Of a DNA stretch of 64,000 bases, positions 17,311 through 26,687 are shown piece by piece (the stretch's first letter is position 1; each line of letters opens with the position of its first letter). The DNA is from Desulfopila aestuarii DSM 18488 (GTDB lineage: Bacteria > Desulfobacterota > Desulfobulbia > Desulfobulbales > Desulfocapsaceae). Below the pieces are notes generated by a model. That model was not told where the DNA came from and ran no database searches. It saw nothing but the letters and a program-made list of their open reading frames with translations. The position numbers were made by a program, and so were the translations under genes. The stretch lies in NCBI RefSeq assembly GCF_900143695.1, contig NZ_FRFE01000023.1, positions 1 to 64,000 on the forward strand, given 5' to 3'.

Positions 17311-17859
17311 GTTCTTGATGAAACCAGGGTTTCAAGATTCGAAGGTGAGGTGTAGAGGGAGGTGTAGGGAGAAACAGTAAAAAATGGTTCTTTTTGCTCC
17401 AAAGGATTGAAGTAGAAGTAGCTCTACTGAAAAGCCACCTACTGTAGCATCACTCCTCACTCTCGCAAGTTGAGGATGAAGGGGATCAGAAAATTTTCGT
17501 CGTCGTCCGCATGGGGACAGTAGCTCCATTCGGACGGCATACTTTTTGAGAGGGGGCCTGTCATGTGTGTATCTTATTGAGGGCCCCATTCTTACATGTT
17601 GATGGTTCTTTCTTGCCCTGTCAGAGATGTTAGGCAAAGTGGTAAATACCACACTAAACTTGTTCAGGTGGGAATCGAGGTTTCCGTCGCCAATAAAAAT
17701 AGATAGGCCAAATATCCAAGTGGAGTTCCTGAATATACGTAAAGAAGCCTGATATTTCTCTTCATCTCGTTTTGTTCTGTATACTTAGAAAGAGCCTTTA
17801 GATTTACATCATTTGACAATCTGGTTTAGTTCGGTAGTAATCTTAACTGCCGGTTGAGG
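17311..17859. other. Intergenic, nothing recognised
   Basis: About 550 bases between two converging genes. TGAAACC and GGTTTCA at about 17319-17334 can form a short hairpin just past potD, without a clear T run. No supported gene. Confidence 0.4.
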
Positions 17860-18618
17860 TCAATCGGAGGTTTGCCTGTCAAATGAAAAGGTACCATTTG
17901 CTTGGTGGGTGGGCCAGATCTCCACAGTAGTCACTGTCACGTGTTCGGGCTGGTTGACTACCCACCATATGGCCTCCGAGATATCCTCCGCAGCAAGAGG
18001 GGTAATTCCTTTGTAGGGGGCATCACTTTTGGCCTCGTTCCAGTCGAATCTCACTTGCTGGAATTCGGTACGGGTAAGCCCTGGCTCTATGCAACACACT
18101 CGGACCATTGTCCCCAGCAGGTCGGCCTTTAAGTTTTGGGTGAAATGCTTAACAAAGGCCTTGGAAGCACCGTATACGTTACCGGTCTTGTAATTGTACT
18201 CCCCGGCAATGGAGCCCAGGTTAACTATGAAGCCGTGATTTCTCGCCACCATATTGGGTAATACTGCACGCGTGCAATAGAGTAGACCGTTTATATTGGT
18301 TTGGATCATCATATCCCAGTCATCCAGATTGGCTTCCTGGGCCAAGTCCAGACCTTTGCCAAGTCCGGCACTGTTGACTAAAACGTCGATATCTGCAAAT
18401 TCCGGCGGCAGGGCGGCAAAGGCAGCTGCTACACTATCCCGGTCAGACACGTCAAAGGCTGCCGGATAGAAAGCATTGCCCAACTCTTTCTGAAGCGCCT
18501 CAAGTCGATCAAGTCGACGGGCCACGCCCACCACTCGCCAACCATTGGCGCAAAAACGTTTAGCCGTGGCATGGCCAATGCCAGCGGAAGCGCCGGTAAT
18601 ACATATGACTCCAGTCAT
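17860..18618 (-). CDS. Short-chain dehydrogenase, YdfG-like
   Basis: A 252-residue classical SDR. The nucleotide site is TGASAGIGHATAKRF, the stabilising motif is NSAG, and the catalytic residues are Ser in 'VNLGSIAGEYNY' and YGASK (Tyr-x-x-x-Lys). The overall sequence, including 'IDVLVNSAGLGKG', 'EPGLTRTEF' and 'DISEAIWWVVNQPEHV', tracks YdfG, an NADP-dependent 3-hydroxy acid dehydrogenase (L-allo-threonine, serine, 3-hydroxypropionate). AAGGAG precedes the ATG. It stands alone between converging and same-strand neighbours. The true substrate is uncertain because this group is promiscuous. Confidence 0.82.
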   Translation of the reverse strand: MTGVICITGASAGIGHATAKRFCANGWRVVGVARRLDRLEALQKELGNAFYPAAFDVSDRDSVAAAFAALPPEFADIDVLVNSAGLGKGLDLAQEANLDDWDMMIQTNINGLLYCTRAVLPNMVARNHGFIVNLGSIAGEYNYKTGNVYGASKAFVKHFTQNLKADLLGTMVRVCCIEPGLTRTEFQQVRFDWNEAKSDAPYKGITPLAAEDISEAIWWVVNQPEHVTVTTVEIWPTHQANGTFSFDRQTSD

Positions 18619-19020
18619 AGGACAGACTCCTTGGTTGAGGTGTACTTTTCCTGCCCTTGTGGAAAGGGGCAGGCAAACAGCTTAAATGATTCCATTGACT
18701 GGAACAATAATTACAATTCAGGGAATCGTGGGTCAACTATTCCTTCGCCCCTAGAAAAACATCATCTGTACGATCATTTGCACGTGACAGAGAAGTGTTT
18801 TTCGGCAATGCAGAACAACTGGTCGATACCACAACAGTATCTTCATGCTCAAGTTGAGGAAATGTGCTGGCAGCCATTGGAGTGGGCAATCTGCTGGCGG
18901 TTAGGGTCCTTCCTGATGCTCATAACGTGTTTCCAGAATATGTCAGACTAAATCAAACCTTGCTATCCGGACATGTCCGATCTGATAACGATTTCTACAA
19001 TATTTACTCCTGCGAGGTGA
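18619..19020. other. Intergenic, nothing recognised
   Basis: About 400 bases between the SDR start and the end of the Clp1-RNase Z gene. The plus-strand frames at 18571-18951 and 18864-19055 have no ribosome site or family likeness. Confidence 0.4.
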
Positions 19021-20994
19021 TTACAGGCATCTGGTTGAACAGTCAGCACCGATAACCCTGATGGTGCCAACCTCTGCACAGATTTCCTGATAGAGCAGGT
19101 AAGGCTTGAATTCATAACGTTTGGAGAAATGAAAGGGCACAAGATGTCTGACTCCGGCAGATTTTGCTATTTGAGCGGCTGCCACAGTTGTGAGGTGCTG
19201 GGTTGCTTTCGCTTTATCATGATCTGCTTTGGAAAAGGCTGCTTCGCAAAACAGGGTGTGCGCTCCTAAAGCGAGATTAACAACTTTGCTGCGATTCTCA
19301 TCATTGTCATCCATGTCAGCTACATAAGCAAGTTTCTTGCCGGGGGTAATGATTGTCAGTTCCTTTTTGAGTTCTTCAACTGACCGTATCGATCCATCGG
19401 GTAGTGGTATGTCAGCATCAAGGGTCCCTGAGGCAATGCACTGCTTCAAGCGCCCCAACCAGGGGCCGGCGGGCAGGTTGAGCAAGCGGAGCTTTTCTTT
19501 TCTGATACTGATCTCCTGGACAAATTCGAGTGCATAGGCAATGGATGGAATATTGTGGTCGCAGATTGCAGCCCGTATCTTCAGGCTTTCGTCTGCCATG
19601 ATAGTATCTTCCTCCAGGGTTTTCGACTCAAGGAATATTCTTTTTTTGCCGGGTTGCAGTTGGGTTTGGATGAGTTCTTTTTCCCGAATATCCGCAACGA
19701 TAAAGATCGGTCCAAGATCATCAATCCTATCCCAGGTGATAGCTTTGAGAAAATGTTCAATCCTTTCAATTGTTCCACCAGGGCCAAAGATCCTGCACGG
19801 ACCGAAAGAGCCAAGCCGGGATCGCAGAAACCAGATGAAGCCGCCGATATGGTCAAGATGGGCATGGCTGAGGAAAACTGCTTCAACCTGGTGAGCGATC
19901 TTTGCTTGTAAACGGGCCGAGGCGCCTAGGTCGAAGAGAAAACTCCTTTTCTGGTTGCGTAGCCGGATATGAAGAAGCGGATCTCCGAAAACTCCGCTGA
20001 TCAGGGTAGCCCAGGCGGTTCCCATATGGCTTGAAACCGGCGGGCTGTGATATGTTGTTGCCTGGTAGGCCGCCCCCATATCTACCGGGACATGCTGAAC
20101 CGCTTGAGCGGGTGAGTGAAGAGGAGGAACTGTGATAAGGTCGCCTGTTGCGTTTCGCCCTGCATTACGTATCAGCATGGTTGCTGCCCGGGTTGAGCTG
20201 GGTCTCACAATGTTTGTTGTCAAGATAGTACCTGCCAGTTCAATCGCTTCGCCCATGGCAACCGGTTCTCCCGCCGTATTCATCAAAGCCAGCTGTCTTC
20301 CTTGCCAGGCTTCCGGTATGTCGTCGGGAGGCGGAGTACCGATACGGTTGATTTGTTGGAGATCATATTTCTCTATTTGTGCCTGTTGCAAAAAGTCATT
20401 CCACAGTGCGGTTCTCCATTTCCTTCTGTCTGTTTGTGTCGGTTTTCGAGCTGCAGAGGAAACAGCAACGGGGATACGTGGTATTGACAGCGCACGAAGC
20501 TCATCCTTTAAGAGAGGATCGGGGAGAGTGTTCAGAAGCAGTATAACCTCAATTTCAAGAGCTTCTACGAGGGAGATTAATATTTCTGCGCCGCCGACTC
20601 CCTTGACGACACCCGGCGGGTCGATCAGGTGCGTCGATCCGGCATATCGAGTTTGTGAGATAGCCAATAACTTCCGGGCGGCAATAATCAGCGGAAGCCG
20701 GAAGCGTGCACTGTCGAGGGTGCAAAGTGGCAGCATATGATCCCAATGCAGTTCTGTATTCTGTATACTGCCAATGCTGACAGCACCAGGGACACCGAAA
20801 GGCGGTGTCCCTGGATCAAGCTCCAAAAGGTTGCAGGTCTTTTGAAGACTTATCTGGCGGAGCAACTCTATCGCGAGAGTCGATTTTCCTGAGCCAGGTT
20901 CGCCCCATATCAGAATTCGCCGGTATGCCCGAAGCTGGGATGCAAGGGCGGAAATGGTGTTCTGGGTGGTGGAGTGGATATCTGCTGATTTCAT
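19021..20994 (-). CDS. Fusion of Clp1-like polynucleotide kinase and RNase Z-like metallohydrolase
   Basis: A 657-residue two-part protein starting at ATG 20994 (the frame extends to a TTG at 21033). Residues 1 to about 310 are a Clp1/Grc3-type module. Walker A GEPGSGKST (31-39) and the marker 'ELDPGTPPFGVPGAVSIGS' (59-77) are followed by a C-terminal part like Clp1's ('GRQLALMNTAGEPVAMGEAI'). Enzymes of that group phosphorylate 5'-OH RNA ends. Residues from about 325 on are an RNase Z-type beta-lactamase fold: 'FLFDLGASARL', SHAHLDHIGG (metal ligands H377, H379, D381, H382), 'YVADMDDN', 'LFCEAAFS', QHLT and 'LVPFHFSKRY'. RNase Z trims tRNA 3' ends. The two halves suggest an enzyme acting on both ends of cleaved RNA. 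It is last in a three-gene minus-strand unit. Confidence 0.8.
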   Translation of the reverse strand: MKSADIHSTTQNTISALASQLRAYRRILIWGEPGSGKSTLAIELLRQISLQKTCNLLELDPGTPPFGVPGAVSIGSIQNTELHWDHMLPLCTLDSARFRLPLIIAARKLLAISQTRYAGSTHLIDPPGVVKGVGGAEILISLVEALEIEVILLLNTLPDPLLKDELRALSIPRIPVAVSSAARKPTQTDRRKWRTALWNDFLQQAQIEKYDLQQINRIGTPPPDDIPEAWQGRQLALMNTAGEPVAMGEAIELAGTILTTNIVRPSSTRAATMLIRNAGRNATGDLITVPPLHSPAQAVQHVPVDMGAAYQATTYHSPPVSSHMGTAWATLISGVFGDPLLHIRLRNQKRSFLFDLGASARLQAKIAHQVEAVFLSHAHLDHIGGFIWFLRSRLGSFGPCRIFGPGGTIERIEHFLKAITWDRIDDLGPIFIVADIREKELIQTQLQPGKKRIFLESKTLEEDTIMADESLKIRAAICDHNIPSIAYALEFVQEISIRKEKLRLLNLPAGPWLGRLKQCIASGTLDADIPLPDGSIRSVEELKKELTIITPGKKLAYVADMDDNDENRSKVVNLALGAHTLFCEAAFSKADHDKAKATQHLTTVAAAQIAKSAGVRHLVPFHFSKRYEFKPYLLYQEICAEVGTIRVIGADCSTRCL

Positions 20995-21195
20995 ACTCGT
21001 TCTTATCCTGCGAGAAGACTGGTGCGAGAGCAAACCAGATAGACGAATTCTCTCCGGGACCGTCTGCCGAATCCTATGGCCGCCGGGCTGAAGAGTTTGC
21101 AGGAAATAATCCCGACGTGGCCGATGACTACCGGACCAGTTCCGGCGTTATACAATTTTATGCCAATGACCTTTTTTTCGTTTCAATAGTAGCGT

Positions 21196-23598
21196 TCATC
21201 CTTCAATGGTTCGGCATTCCGGCAAATTCAGGCTGCATAAAGCTGCCAGACCGTACCAGCCGATGGCCGACCAGACAACCACGTTGAATCCCCAGCGCAT
21301 GGCTATTACCTGGGCGAAGAGCGCTGCCAGAACCGAGGCGAATCCGTTTGCACTCCAGGCCCAGGGTATGAGTCTCGGCTGGGCTGTACCCAGCCGTTTC
21401 AGGCCAATGGGGAAAATCATCCCCATTGTCATTGCCAGCGGCGCAATAATGAAATACGCCACCACAATCCGCGCTGTTAATCCATAACCTTCAGAAAGAG
21501 AGGTAATTGTATCAATTACCAGCAGCAAGGTTACGGAAACGCTCATCACCGTACAGATTATCCACACGTGCATCTTGGCATACCATTTGTGCATCATAGT
21601 GCTGAGACTGCTGCCAACACCTCCAAAGAGCATGAATGCTGAAATAACCGTTGCCGAAGCCCATACCGGATGGGCAAGATAAACTGTCAGTCGCTGCAGC
21701 AAACCCATTTCCAGCAGCATAAAACCGAATCCGAGAGAGCTGAAAAATCCCAGAACTGTGACCTGCTGCAATGGTCCGCCAGGGAGCCCGATCACGGGAA
21801 TGATTGGCAGCACAATAAACAGCAACGCCAAAACCAGGGCCTGGCCCAAGGCCGCTACGAGCAGGATGGAACCCAGCTCGATATAGGTCTGACCATATCT
21901 CCCCAATTGTCTGAGCTGCTCATCAGCTTTTGGCCAGCGACTGAAATGGTTGAAAAAAGGTTTGTTGTCGTCGGGGATGGAAAGATCATAAAGATAGTCA
22001 TCGACAAACCGGTTTCGATCCTCTCCCACCAAGGATTTTGCACCATAATAGTAGCCGTCAGATTCAAGCAGGTGAAACATGTTTGTTTCATCCTTTTTAA
22101 GGTCCGGCAGCCAGACCAGGTCAAATCCCCGTTTCAGACAAAATGCACGAATAGCTGCAAGCTGACCCGCTGCCAACGGGCTCTCTGCAGCCACGATGGT
22201 AACAGTCGCCCAGTTCCGAATCATGGCCAGATGAGCTGCGGGTTCAAGGCCACTTTCCCGCAGGACCTCAACCAGCAGGTTGAGTAGACGAAGGCTTTCA
22301 CGAGGAGGAAGGTGGATGGCCGTGCTGATACTCAATAAGCCACCGCGGGCGAGATGCGAAAAACTCAGGCGCAGTGTTTCAAGAGTTATACGACTTTCCG
22401 GTTGCGTCGCTGCCAAGCCGGCAGGATCTGTGCCGACGGTGGGTAAAACGATAAGAGGGTAGGGTGACGATGATTTACGAAGCTCCCGACGTATGGTTCC
22501 GGGAGCAAGTGAAACGTGACCTGTAGCATAGATAAAGGTGCCTGTTATAGGAATTTCACCGGCCAGGAGATCTGCTAAAGCACCATTCGCGATAACTGTT
22601 GTAATCTCCTTCACACCAGACCGCATTGCCAGTCCCACTTGTCCGGCTCCGGCATCATGGTCAATCAGGGCCCTTTCGATATGACTGATAGCATACGGAA
22701 GTGCCATTGTCGTGTAGTCCATGAATGCAAAATCATCAACCGAGGTGATCGTATAGATGCTGTCAGTAATCTGGCCATCGATAAGAATCAACGTCTGCTG
22801 GGGGATCGGTTGGGTATAGTTCAATGCCAGGCCGGGTGCTGTGTGGAATGCAGGGGCTTCTGCCAGTTCGATCTTTCCCTGGGGGCTGTATCGGCTGAAC
22901 ATGGTTTTGCTGTTTGCCATGGCCTTGATCTGGACGATATCTTTTTCGTCCGAAATTCTCGGAGAATGTGGAGTAATAAACAGCAGTAATCCCAGGATCG
23001 GGATCGAAATGATCCAACCCGCAGTCTGGATTCCCCGCCGCACAAACAACAGCGCAACCATAAAGGCAGTACATCCGCCAAGCAGGATAAGCAGTCGCGG
23101 TGAAACCAGATACATCAGGGGCATTGCAATAATACCGCCGATGCCGGAACCGAGGAAGCTGGCGGCGTAATGTCCACCCACCCTGTCGGGATGATCTTCC
23201 AACGCCAGCCCGATAAACATACCGCCAAACAAAAAAGGGATGCCAAGAATCATCTCCAACACCCCGACACTCCACATCATTGCCGGCTGCCACACCATCT
23301 GGATAAGATTCACATCGATAGTATCTGCGAGCAAGACGCAGGCTGGCAAACTCAACCCCAGTCCTATCAGGGAGAAGCACTGCAGCGTCTGTCGACTCAC
23401 CCGAAGAAACGTGTGTACCAGTACCAGCACCGTGCCACTGATACCGAATCCGAGCAAACCGATGGTGATGGCCAACCAGGCCAGGTGATCCCAGAATCTA
23501 AGGGCAAGCTCACGCATCAATGCAAGCTCAGCAAGGATGATCACCGCCGAGGTGCAGAAAATTGCCAGCCGCTGTAACCAGGGGCCAACATCTGTCAT
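21196..23598 (-). CDS. Large membrane protein with spermidine-synthase-like core
   Basis: An 800-residue protein with about seven membrane helices at each end and a soluble middle (about 215-560). The layout, and stretches such as 'ALMRELALRFWDHLAWLAI', 'GGHYAASFLGSGIGG', 'DDNKPFFNHF' and 'SSLGFGFMLLEMGLLQRLTV', are those of membrane-anchored spermidine-synthase-like proteins seen in many Gram-negatives. The usual nucleotide-binding glycine motif of aminopropyltransferases is weak here (LIDHDAGAGQVGLAMRSG), so catalysis is doubtful. Its ATG overlaps the stop of the methyltransferase gene upstream by four bases. Function unknown. Confidence 0.75.
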   Translation of the reverse strand: MTDVGPWLQRLAIFCTSAVIILAELALMRELALRFWDHLAWLAITIGLLGFGISGTVLVLVHTFLRVSRQTLQCFSLIGLGLSLPACVLLADTIDVNLIQMVWQPAMMWSVGVLEMILGIPFLFGGMFIGLALEDHPDRVGGHYAASFLGSGIGGIIAMPLMYLVSPRLLILLGGCTAFMVALLFVRRGIQTAGWIISIPILGLLLFITPHSPRISDEKDIVQIKAMANSKTMFSRYSPQGKIELAEAPAFHTAPGLALNYTQPIPQQTLILIDGQITDSIYTITSVDDFAFMDYTTMALPYAISHIERALIDHDAGAGQVGLAMRSGVKEITTVIANGALADLLAGEIPITGTFIYATGHVSLAPGTIRRELRKSSSPYPLIVLPTVGTDPAGLAATQPESRITLETLRLSFSHLARGGLLSISTAIHLPPRESLRLLNLLVEVLRESGLEPAAHLAMIRNWATVTIVAAESPLAAGQLAAIRAFCLKRGFDLVWLPDLKKDETNMFHLLESDGYYYGAKSLVGEDRNRFVDDYLYDLSIPDDNKPFFNHFSRWPKADEQLRQLGRYGQTYIELGSILLVAALGQALVLALLFIVLPIIPVIGLPGGPLQQVTVLGFFSSLGFGFMLLEMGLLQRLTVYLAHPVWASATVISAFMLFGGVGSSLSTMMHKWYAKMHVWIICTVMSVSVTLLLVIDTITSLSEGYGLTARIVVAYFIIAPLAMTMGMIFPIGLKRLGTAQPRLIPWAWSANGFASVLAALFAQVIAMRWGFNVVVWSAIGWYGLAALCSLNLPECRTIEG

Positions 23599-24356
23599 TT
23601 GCGCACCAGAGGCACAAATCTGACAGGCAGAATATTCTTGCTGGAAATGGTGCCGTCCATTTGCTTTGTAACCAGAATGAGGTACTGGGTTCCGAAACGT
23701 TTTCCGACGGGAATGACCATCCTGCCGCCCCTGGCAAGCTGATCAAGCAACGGCGGGGGAATATGGCCGGCCGCGCAGGTGACGATAATTGCAGAAAAAG
23801 GCGCAGCTTCCGGCCAGCCATGGTATCCATCGCCGAGACGAACCTTGATGTTCGTATAGCCTGCTGCGGTAAGGTTTTTTCTGGCCTGCTCAAGAAGAGG
23901 TTCCACTATTTCGATGGAGTACACCTGTGAGCTTATTTCGGAGAGCACTGCCGCCTGGTAGCCGGAGCCGGTACCAATTTCCAGCACCTTGGAATCCGGG
24001 GTGAGGTTGAGGAGCCAGGTCATTTCAGCAACGATATACGGTTGGGAAATAGTCTGACCGTAGCCAATTCCCAGCGGCGAATCCTGATAACTGTACTTTC
24101 GGTATTTTTCAGGAACGAATGCATGCCGGGGGACCCGCTGCATGGCATTGAGCACGGTTGTATCCGTCATGCCATAGGCCTGAATAGTAGCAAGCATTTT
24201 CCGTATCTCTTTTTCCGGAAACCCCTGCGGAAAATCCGATGCCGAAGCAGTCATGCCGAGCAACAGCTGCAGGAATGCAATTGCCAGAGTGATGAGCGGT
24301 ATTTGGGCAATGGTAATTCTGGTATATATGGGAAAACTGCACCGGATTGGGCTCAT
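23595..24356 (-). CDS. pcm: Protein-L-isoaspartate O-methyltransferase, exported form
   Basis: A 253-residue SAM-dependent methyltransferase that repairs isoaspartyl residues in damaged proteins. After a hydrophobic leader (residues 12-42, ending near TASASDF) come the family markers: 'VPRHAFVPEKYRKYSY', 'LGIGYGQTISQPYIVA', the SAM site 'VLEIGTGSGYQAAVLSE', and 'ARGGRMVIPVG'. The leader suggests the enzyme acts in the periplasm, or is membrane-tethered, unlike cytoplasmic Pcm. How it would obtain SAM there is unclear. GGAGG sits five bases before the ATG. It is first of three overlapping or close minus-strand genes. Confidence 0.88.
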   Translation of the reverse strand: MSPIRCSFPIYTRITIAQIPLITLAIAFLQLLLGMTASASDFPQGFPEKEIRKMLATIQAYGMTDTTVLNAMQRVPRHAFVPEKYRKYSYQDSPLGIGYGQTISQPYIVAEMTWLLNLTPDSKVLEIGTGSGYQAAVLSEISSQVYSIEIVEPLLEQARKNLTAAGYTNIKVRLGDGYHGWPEAAPFSAIIVTCAAGHIPPPLLDQLARGGRMVIPVGKRFGTQYLILVTKQMDGTISSKNILPVRFVPLVRK

Positions 24357-24680
24357 ACCGACCTCCAGATGGAAGATATGACATGTCCTTGTTTGTGTAG
24401 GATCCCTCTATTCCTTCTATCAGAAGCGTATAGGGTATTTCAAGGAAGAAGCTCCATTCTGCTTTGTGGAGTCTTAATCAATTCTCAGGATGCGTTGAGG
24501 GAGGATTTGGTGATTGTCAGAATGTGCTTCCGCTTTACCTGCGAGGCTGGAAAAGGATGGTGAAACGGAAATCTGTCCCAATGACGGAACACAATCGGGA
24601 AAACAATTGGTGATTCCTATGTTTTTATGCGTTTGTTTCTAGAATTAAAACCGCAGTAGGGGAATGAGCTGGTGCGGTAA
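24357..24680. other. Intergenic, nothing recognised
   Basis: About 320 bases between the pcm start and the aapP terminator. It contains ATCTGTCCC at 24571-24579, like strings near 548 and 2010. No supported gene. Confidence 0.4.
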
Positions 24681-24713
24681 AGCATGAAGGGCTCCTGGCG
24701 AACCCTTCATGCT
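24681..24713 (-). terminator. Terminator hairpin after the amino-acid ABC operon
   Basis: AGCATGAAGGG (24681-24691) is exactly complementary to CCCTTCATGCT (24703-24713). On the minus strand the stem is followed by TTTACC. It lies 17 bases past the aapP stop. Confidence 0.7.
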
Positions 24714-24729
24714 CGTGTTGTTGTGCCTG

Positions 24730-25503
24730 TTAATGCAGGATCTGGCTGAGGAATTTCTGGGTACGTTCGTTCTGCGGGTTGTGGAAAAACTCCTCAGGGG
24801 TGTTCTGCTCAACGATCTGGCCGGAATCCATGAACAATACACGGTGGGCGACGCTTCTGGCAAAGCCCATCTCGTGGGAAACCACCAACATGGTCATCCC
24901 TTCCTGGGCCAGGTCGATCATGACGTCGAGTACCTCTTTTACCATCTCAGGGTCGAGGGCACTGGTGGGTTCATCGAAGAGCATGACCTTGGGCTTCATG
25001 CAGAGGCTACGGGCGATAGCCACACGTTGCTGCTGGCCGCCGGAGAGCTGGCCCGGATATTTCTTTGCCTGTTCGGCGATCTGGACCTTGTTGAGGTAAT
25101 ACATGGCCGTCTCTTCGGCCTCCTTCTTTGGTTCTTTTCGAACCCAGATAGGCCCCAGGGTAAGGTTTTCCAGGATGGTCAGGTGGGGGAACAGGTTGAA
25201 GTGCTGGAATACCATGCCAACTTCCGCCCTGATTTTCTCGATATTCTTGAGATCATTGCTCAACTCGATATTGTCGACGATGATCTTACCGCGCTGGTGC
25301 TGCTCAAGCCGGTTGATGCAGCGGATGAGTGTCGATTTGCCGGAACCTGAGGGGCCGCAGATAACAATACGCTCGCCGCGCTCTACACTGAGATTGATAT
25401 CCGACAATACATGAAAGTCGCCATACCATTTGTGCATGTCGATGATTTCAATAATCGGTTCACTGCTGCTGGCGTCGAAAGTGTTGGCCGTCTGTTCTGT
25501 CAT
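24730..25503 (-). CDS. aapP: General L-amino-acid ABC transporter, ATPase
   Basis: A 257-residue ATPase of the polar amino-acid group. Walker A is [19 protein letters not shown], the Q-loop is '[15 protein letters not shown]', the signature is [15 protein letters not shown], Walker B is '[15 protein letters not shown]' and the switch is [11 protein letters not shown]. '[16 protein letters not shown]' is the usual AapP/GlnQ opening. I use ATG 25503, which has GGAAG close upstream. ATG 25518 is an earlier option. It is last in the operon aapJ-Q-M-P. Confidence 0.9.
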   Translation of the reverse strand: MTEQTANTFDASSSEPIIEIIDMHKWYGDFHVLSDINLSVERGERIVICGPSGSGKSTLIRCINRLEQHQRGKIIVDNIELSNDLKNIEKIRAEVGMVFQHFNLFPHLTILENLTLGPIWVRKEPKKEAEETAMYYLNKVQIAEQAKKYPGQLSGGQQQRVAIARSLCMKPKVMLFDEPTSALDPEMVKEVLDVMIDLAQEGMTMLVVSHEMGFARSVAHRVLFMDSGQIVEQNTPEEFFHNPQNERTQKFLSQILH

Positions 25504-25596
25504 GTTACGTTCTTCCATGGTTGGTATTGAAACGGGGTGGAGCCGGAATTTTGGTCAGCGCCGAGCCCGAATGTTAGTATTGCAAAAATGGCGACC

Positions 25597-26685
25597 TCAG
25601 GTTTTTAACGTTTTCTCAAGATTCCGGCTGAAATTCGACATCGAAAAACAGCCGAGGAAATAGAGAATAGCGATAAATATATAGGCCTCAGTGCTGAATC
25701 CCATCCATTCCGGGTTGGCAAGGGTCGTCTTGGTCGTTTTCATGATATCGAAAAGGCCAATGATGATGACCAGTGATGTGTCCTTGAAGGCCGAAATGAG
25801 AATACTCACTGTTGGTGGAATGACCACCTTTAACGCCTGCGGCAAGATGATCAGCCGCATTTTGAGACCATACTCAAGGCCGAGGGCTTCAGCTGCCTCG
25901 TATTGCCCTTTGGGGATGGCCTGTAAGCCGCCTCGTACCACCTCGGCAATATAAGCCGCGGTAAAAAGAATGATTGCCACTTGGGCACGGAGGATCTTGT
26001 CGATTGTCACTCCTTCCGGCAAAAAGAGCGGGAACATGACCGACGACATGAAGAGCAGGCTGATGAGCGGTACACCCCGGATCAGCTCGATGTAGATAAC
26101 GCATAACGTCTTCACTGCGGGCAATGTTGATCTCCTGCCCAAAGCCAGCATTACTCCGAGCGGATAGGCGGCGGTCAGGCCAAAGAGCGAGAGCAGAAGC
26201 GTAAGTGAAATACCGCTCCACTGGGTCGTTTCGACGGGCACCAGGCCAAAGATACCGCCTTTCATCAGTACGCCCATAACCACCAGGCCAACGAGCCAGC
26301 CGTAGAGCAATTTTTTGCTCCAGAACTGGCGATAATAACTGAGCCAGAAAAGTCCGAAGAGGATGAGTACAGAAGTGATCGGTCGCCAGTGCTCATCATA
26401 GGGGTAAAAACCGAAAAGGATAAAACGGAGATTCTGGCTGATAACTGACCAGCAGGCGCCGCTGGTGTCCTTACAGACATCGGCGCTGGTGAACCAGACG
26501 CTGTCGATAAAGGCCCATTTGGTAACCGGCGGCAGCAGCTGAACGAGGCCTGCCATAATGATGATGGTCAAAACCGAGTTGAGCGGGCTGTTGAACAGGT
26601 TCTGGCGGATCCAGCCAATCACTCCTACACTGGCTATTGGCGGTCGGGCTTCGTATTTTCTGTGTTGTGTTGTTTGCTGACTCAT
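25597..26685 (-). CDS. aapM: General L-amino-acid ABC transporter, permease AapM
   Basis: A 362-residue permease with the long N-terminal extension characteristic of AapM: an early membrane helix, a periplasmic insert with cysteines (VCKDTSGACW) and then the transport core. The coupling loop reads 'EAAEALGLEYGLKMRLIILP' and is followed by 'ALKVVIPPTVSILISAFKDT', the His/Glu/Gln/Arg permease pattern. It starts just past the AapQ stop and would form a heterodimer with AapQ. Confidence 0.88.
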   Translation of the reverse strand: MSQQTTQHRKYEARPPIASVGVIGWIRQNLFNSPLNSVLTIIIMAGLVQLLPPVTKWAFIDSVWFTSADVCKDTSGACWSVISQNLRFILFGFYPYDEHWRPITSVLILFGLFWLSYYRQFWSKKLLYGWLVGLVVMGVLMKGGIFGLVPVETTQWSGISLTLLLSLFGLTAAYPLGVMLALGRRSTLPAVKTLCVIYIELIRGVPLISLLFMSSVMFPLFLPEGVTIDKILRAQVAIILFTAAYIAEVVRGGLQAIPKGQYEAAEALGLEYGLKMRLIILPQALKVVIPPTVSILISAFKDTSLVIIIGLFDIMKTTKTTLANPEWMGFSTEAYIFIAILYFLGCFSMSNFSRNLEKTLKT

Positions 26686-26687
26686 GG

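Noticed and set aside
20132-20740. 202-residue plus-strand open frame
   Set aside because: Antisense shadow of the Clp1-RNase Z gene, with no recognisable domain.
543-24579. TCTGTCCC strings near 548, 2010 and 24573 as a dispersed repeat
   Set aside because: The shared core is only eight bases and the flanks differ. Too short to claim a repeat family without a genome-wide count.
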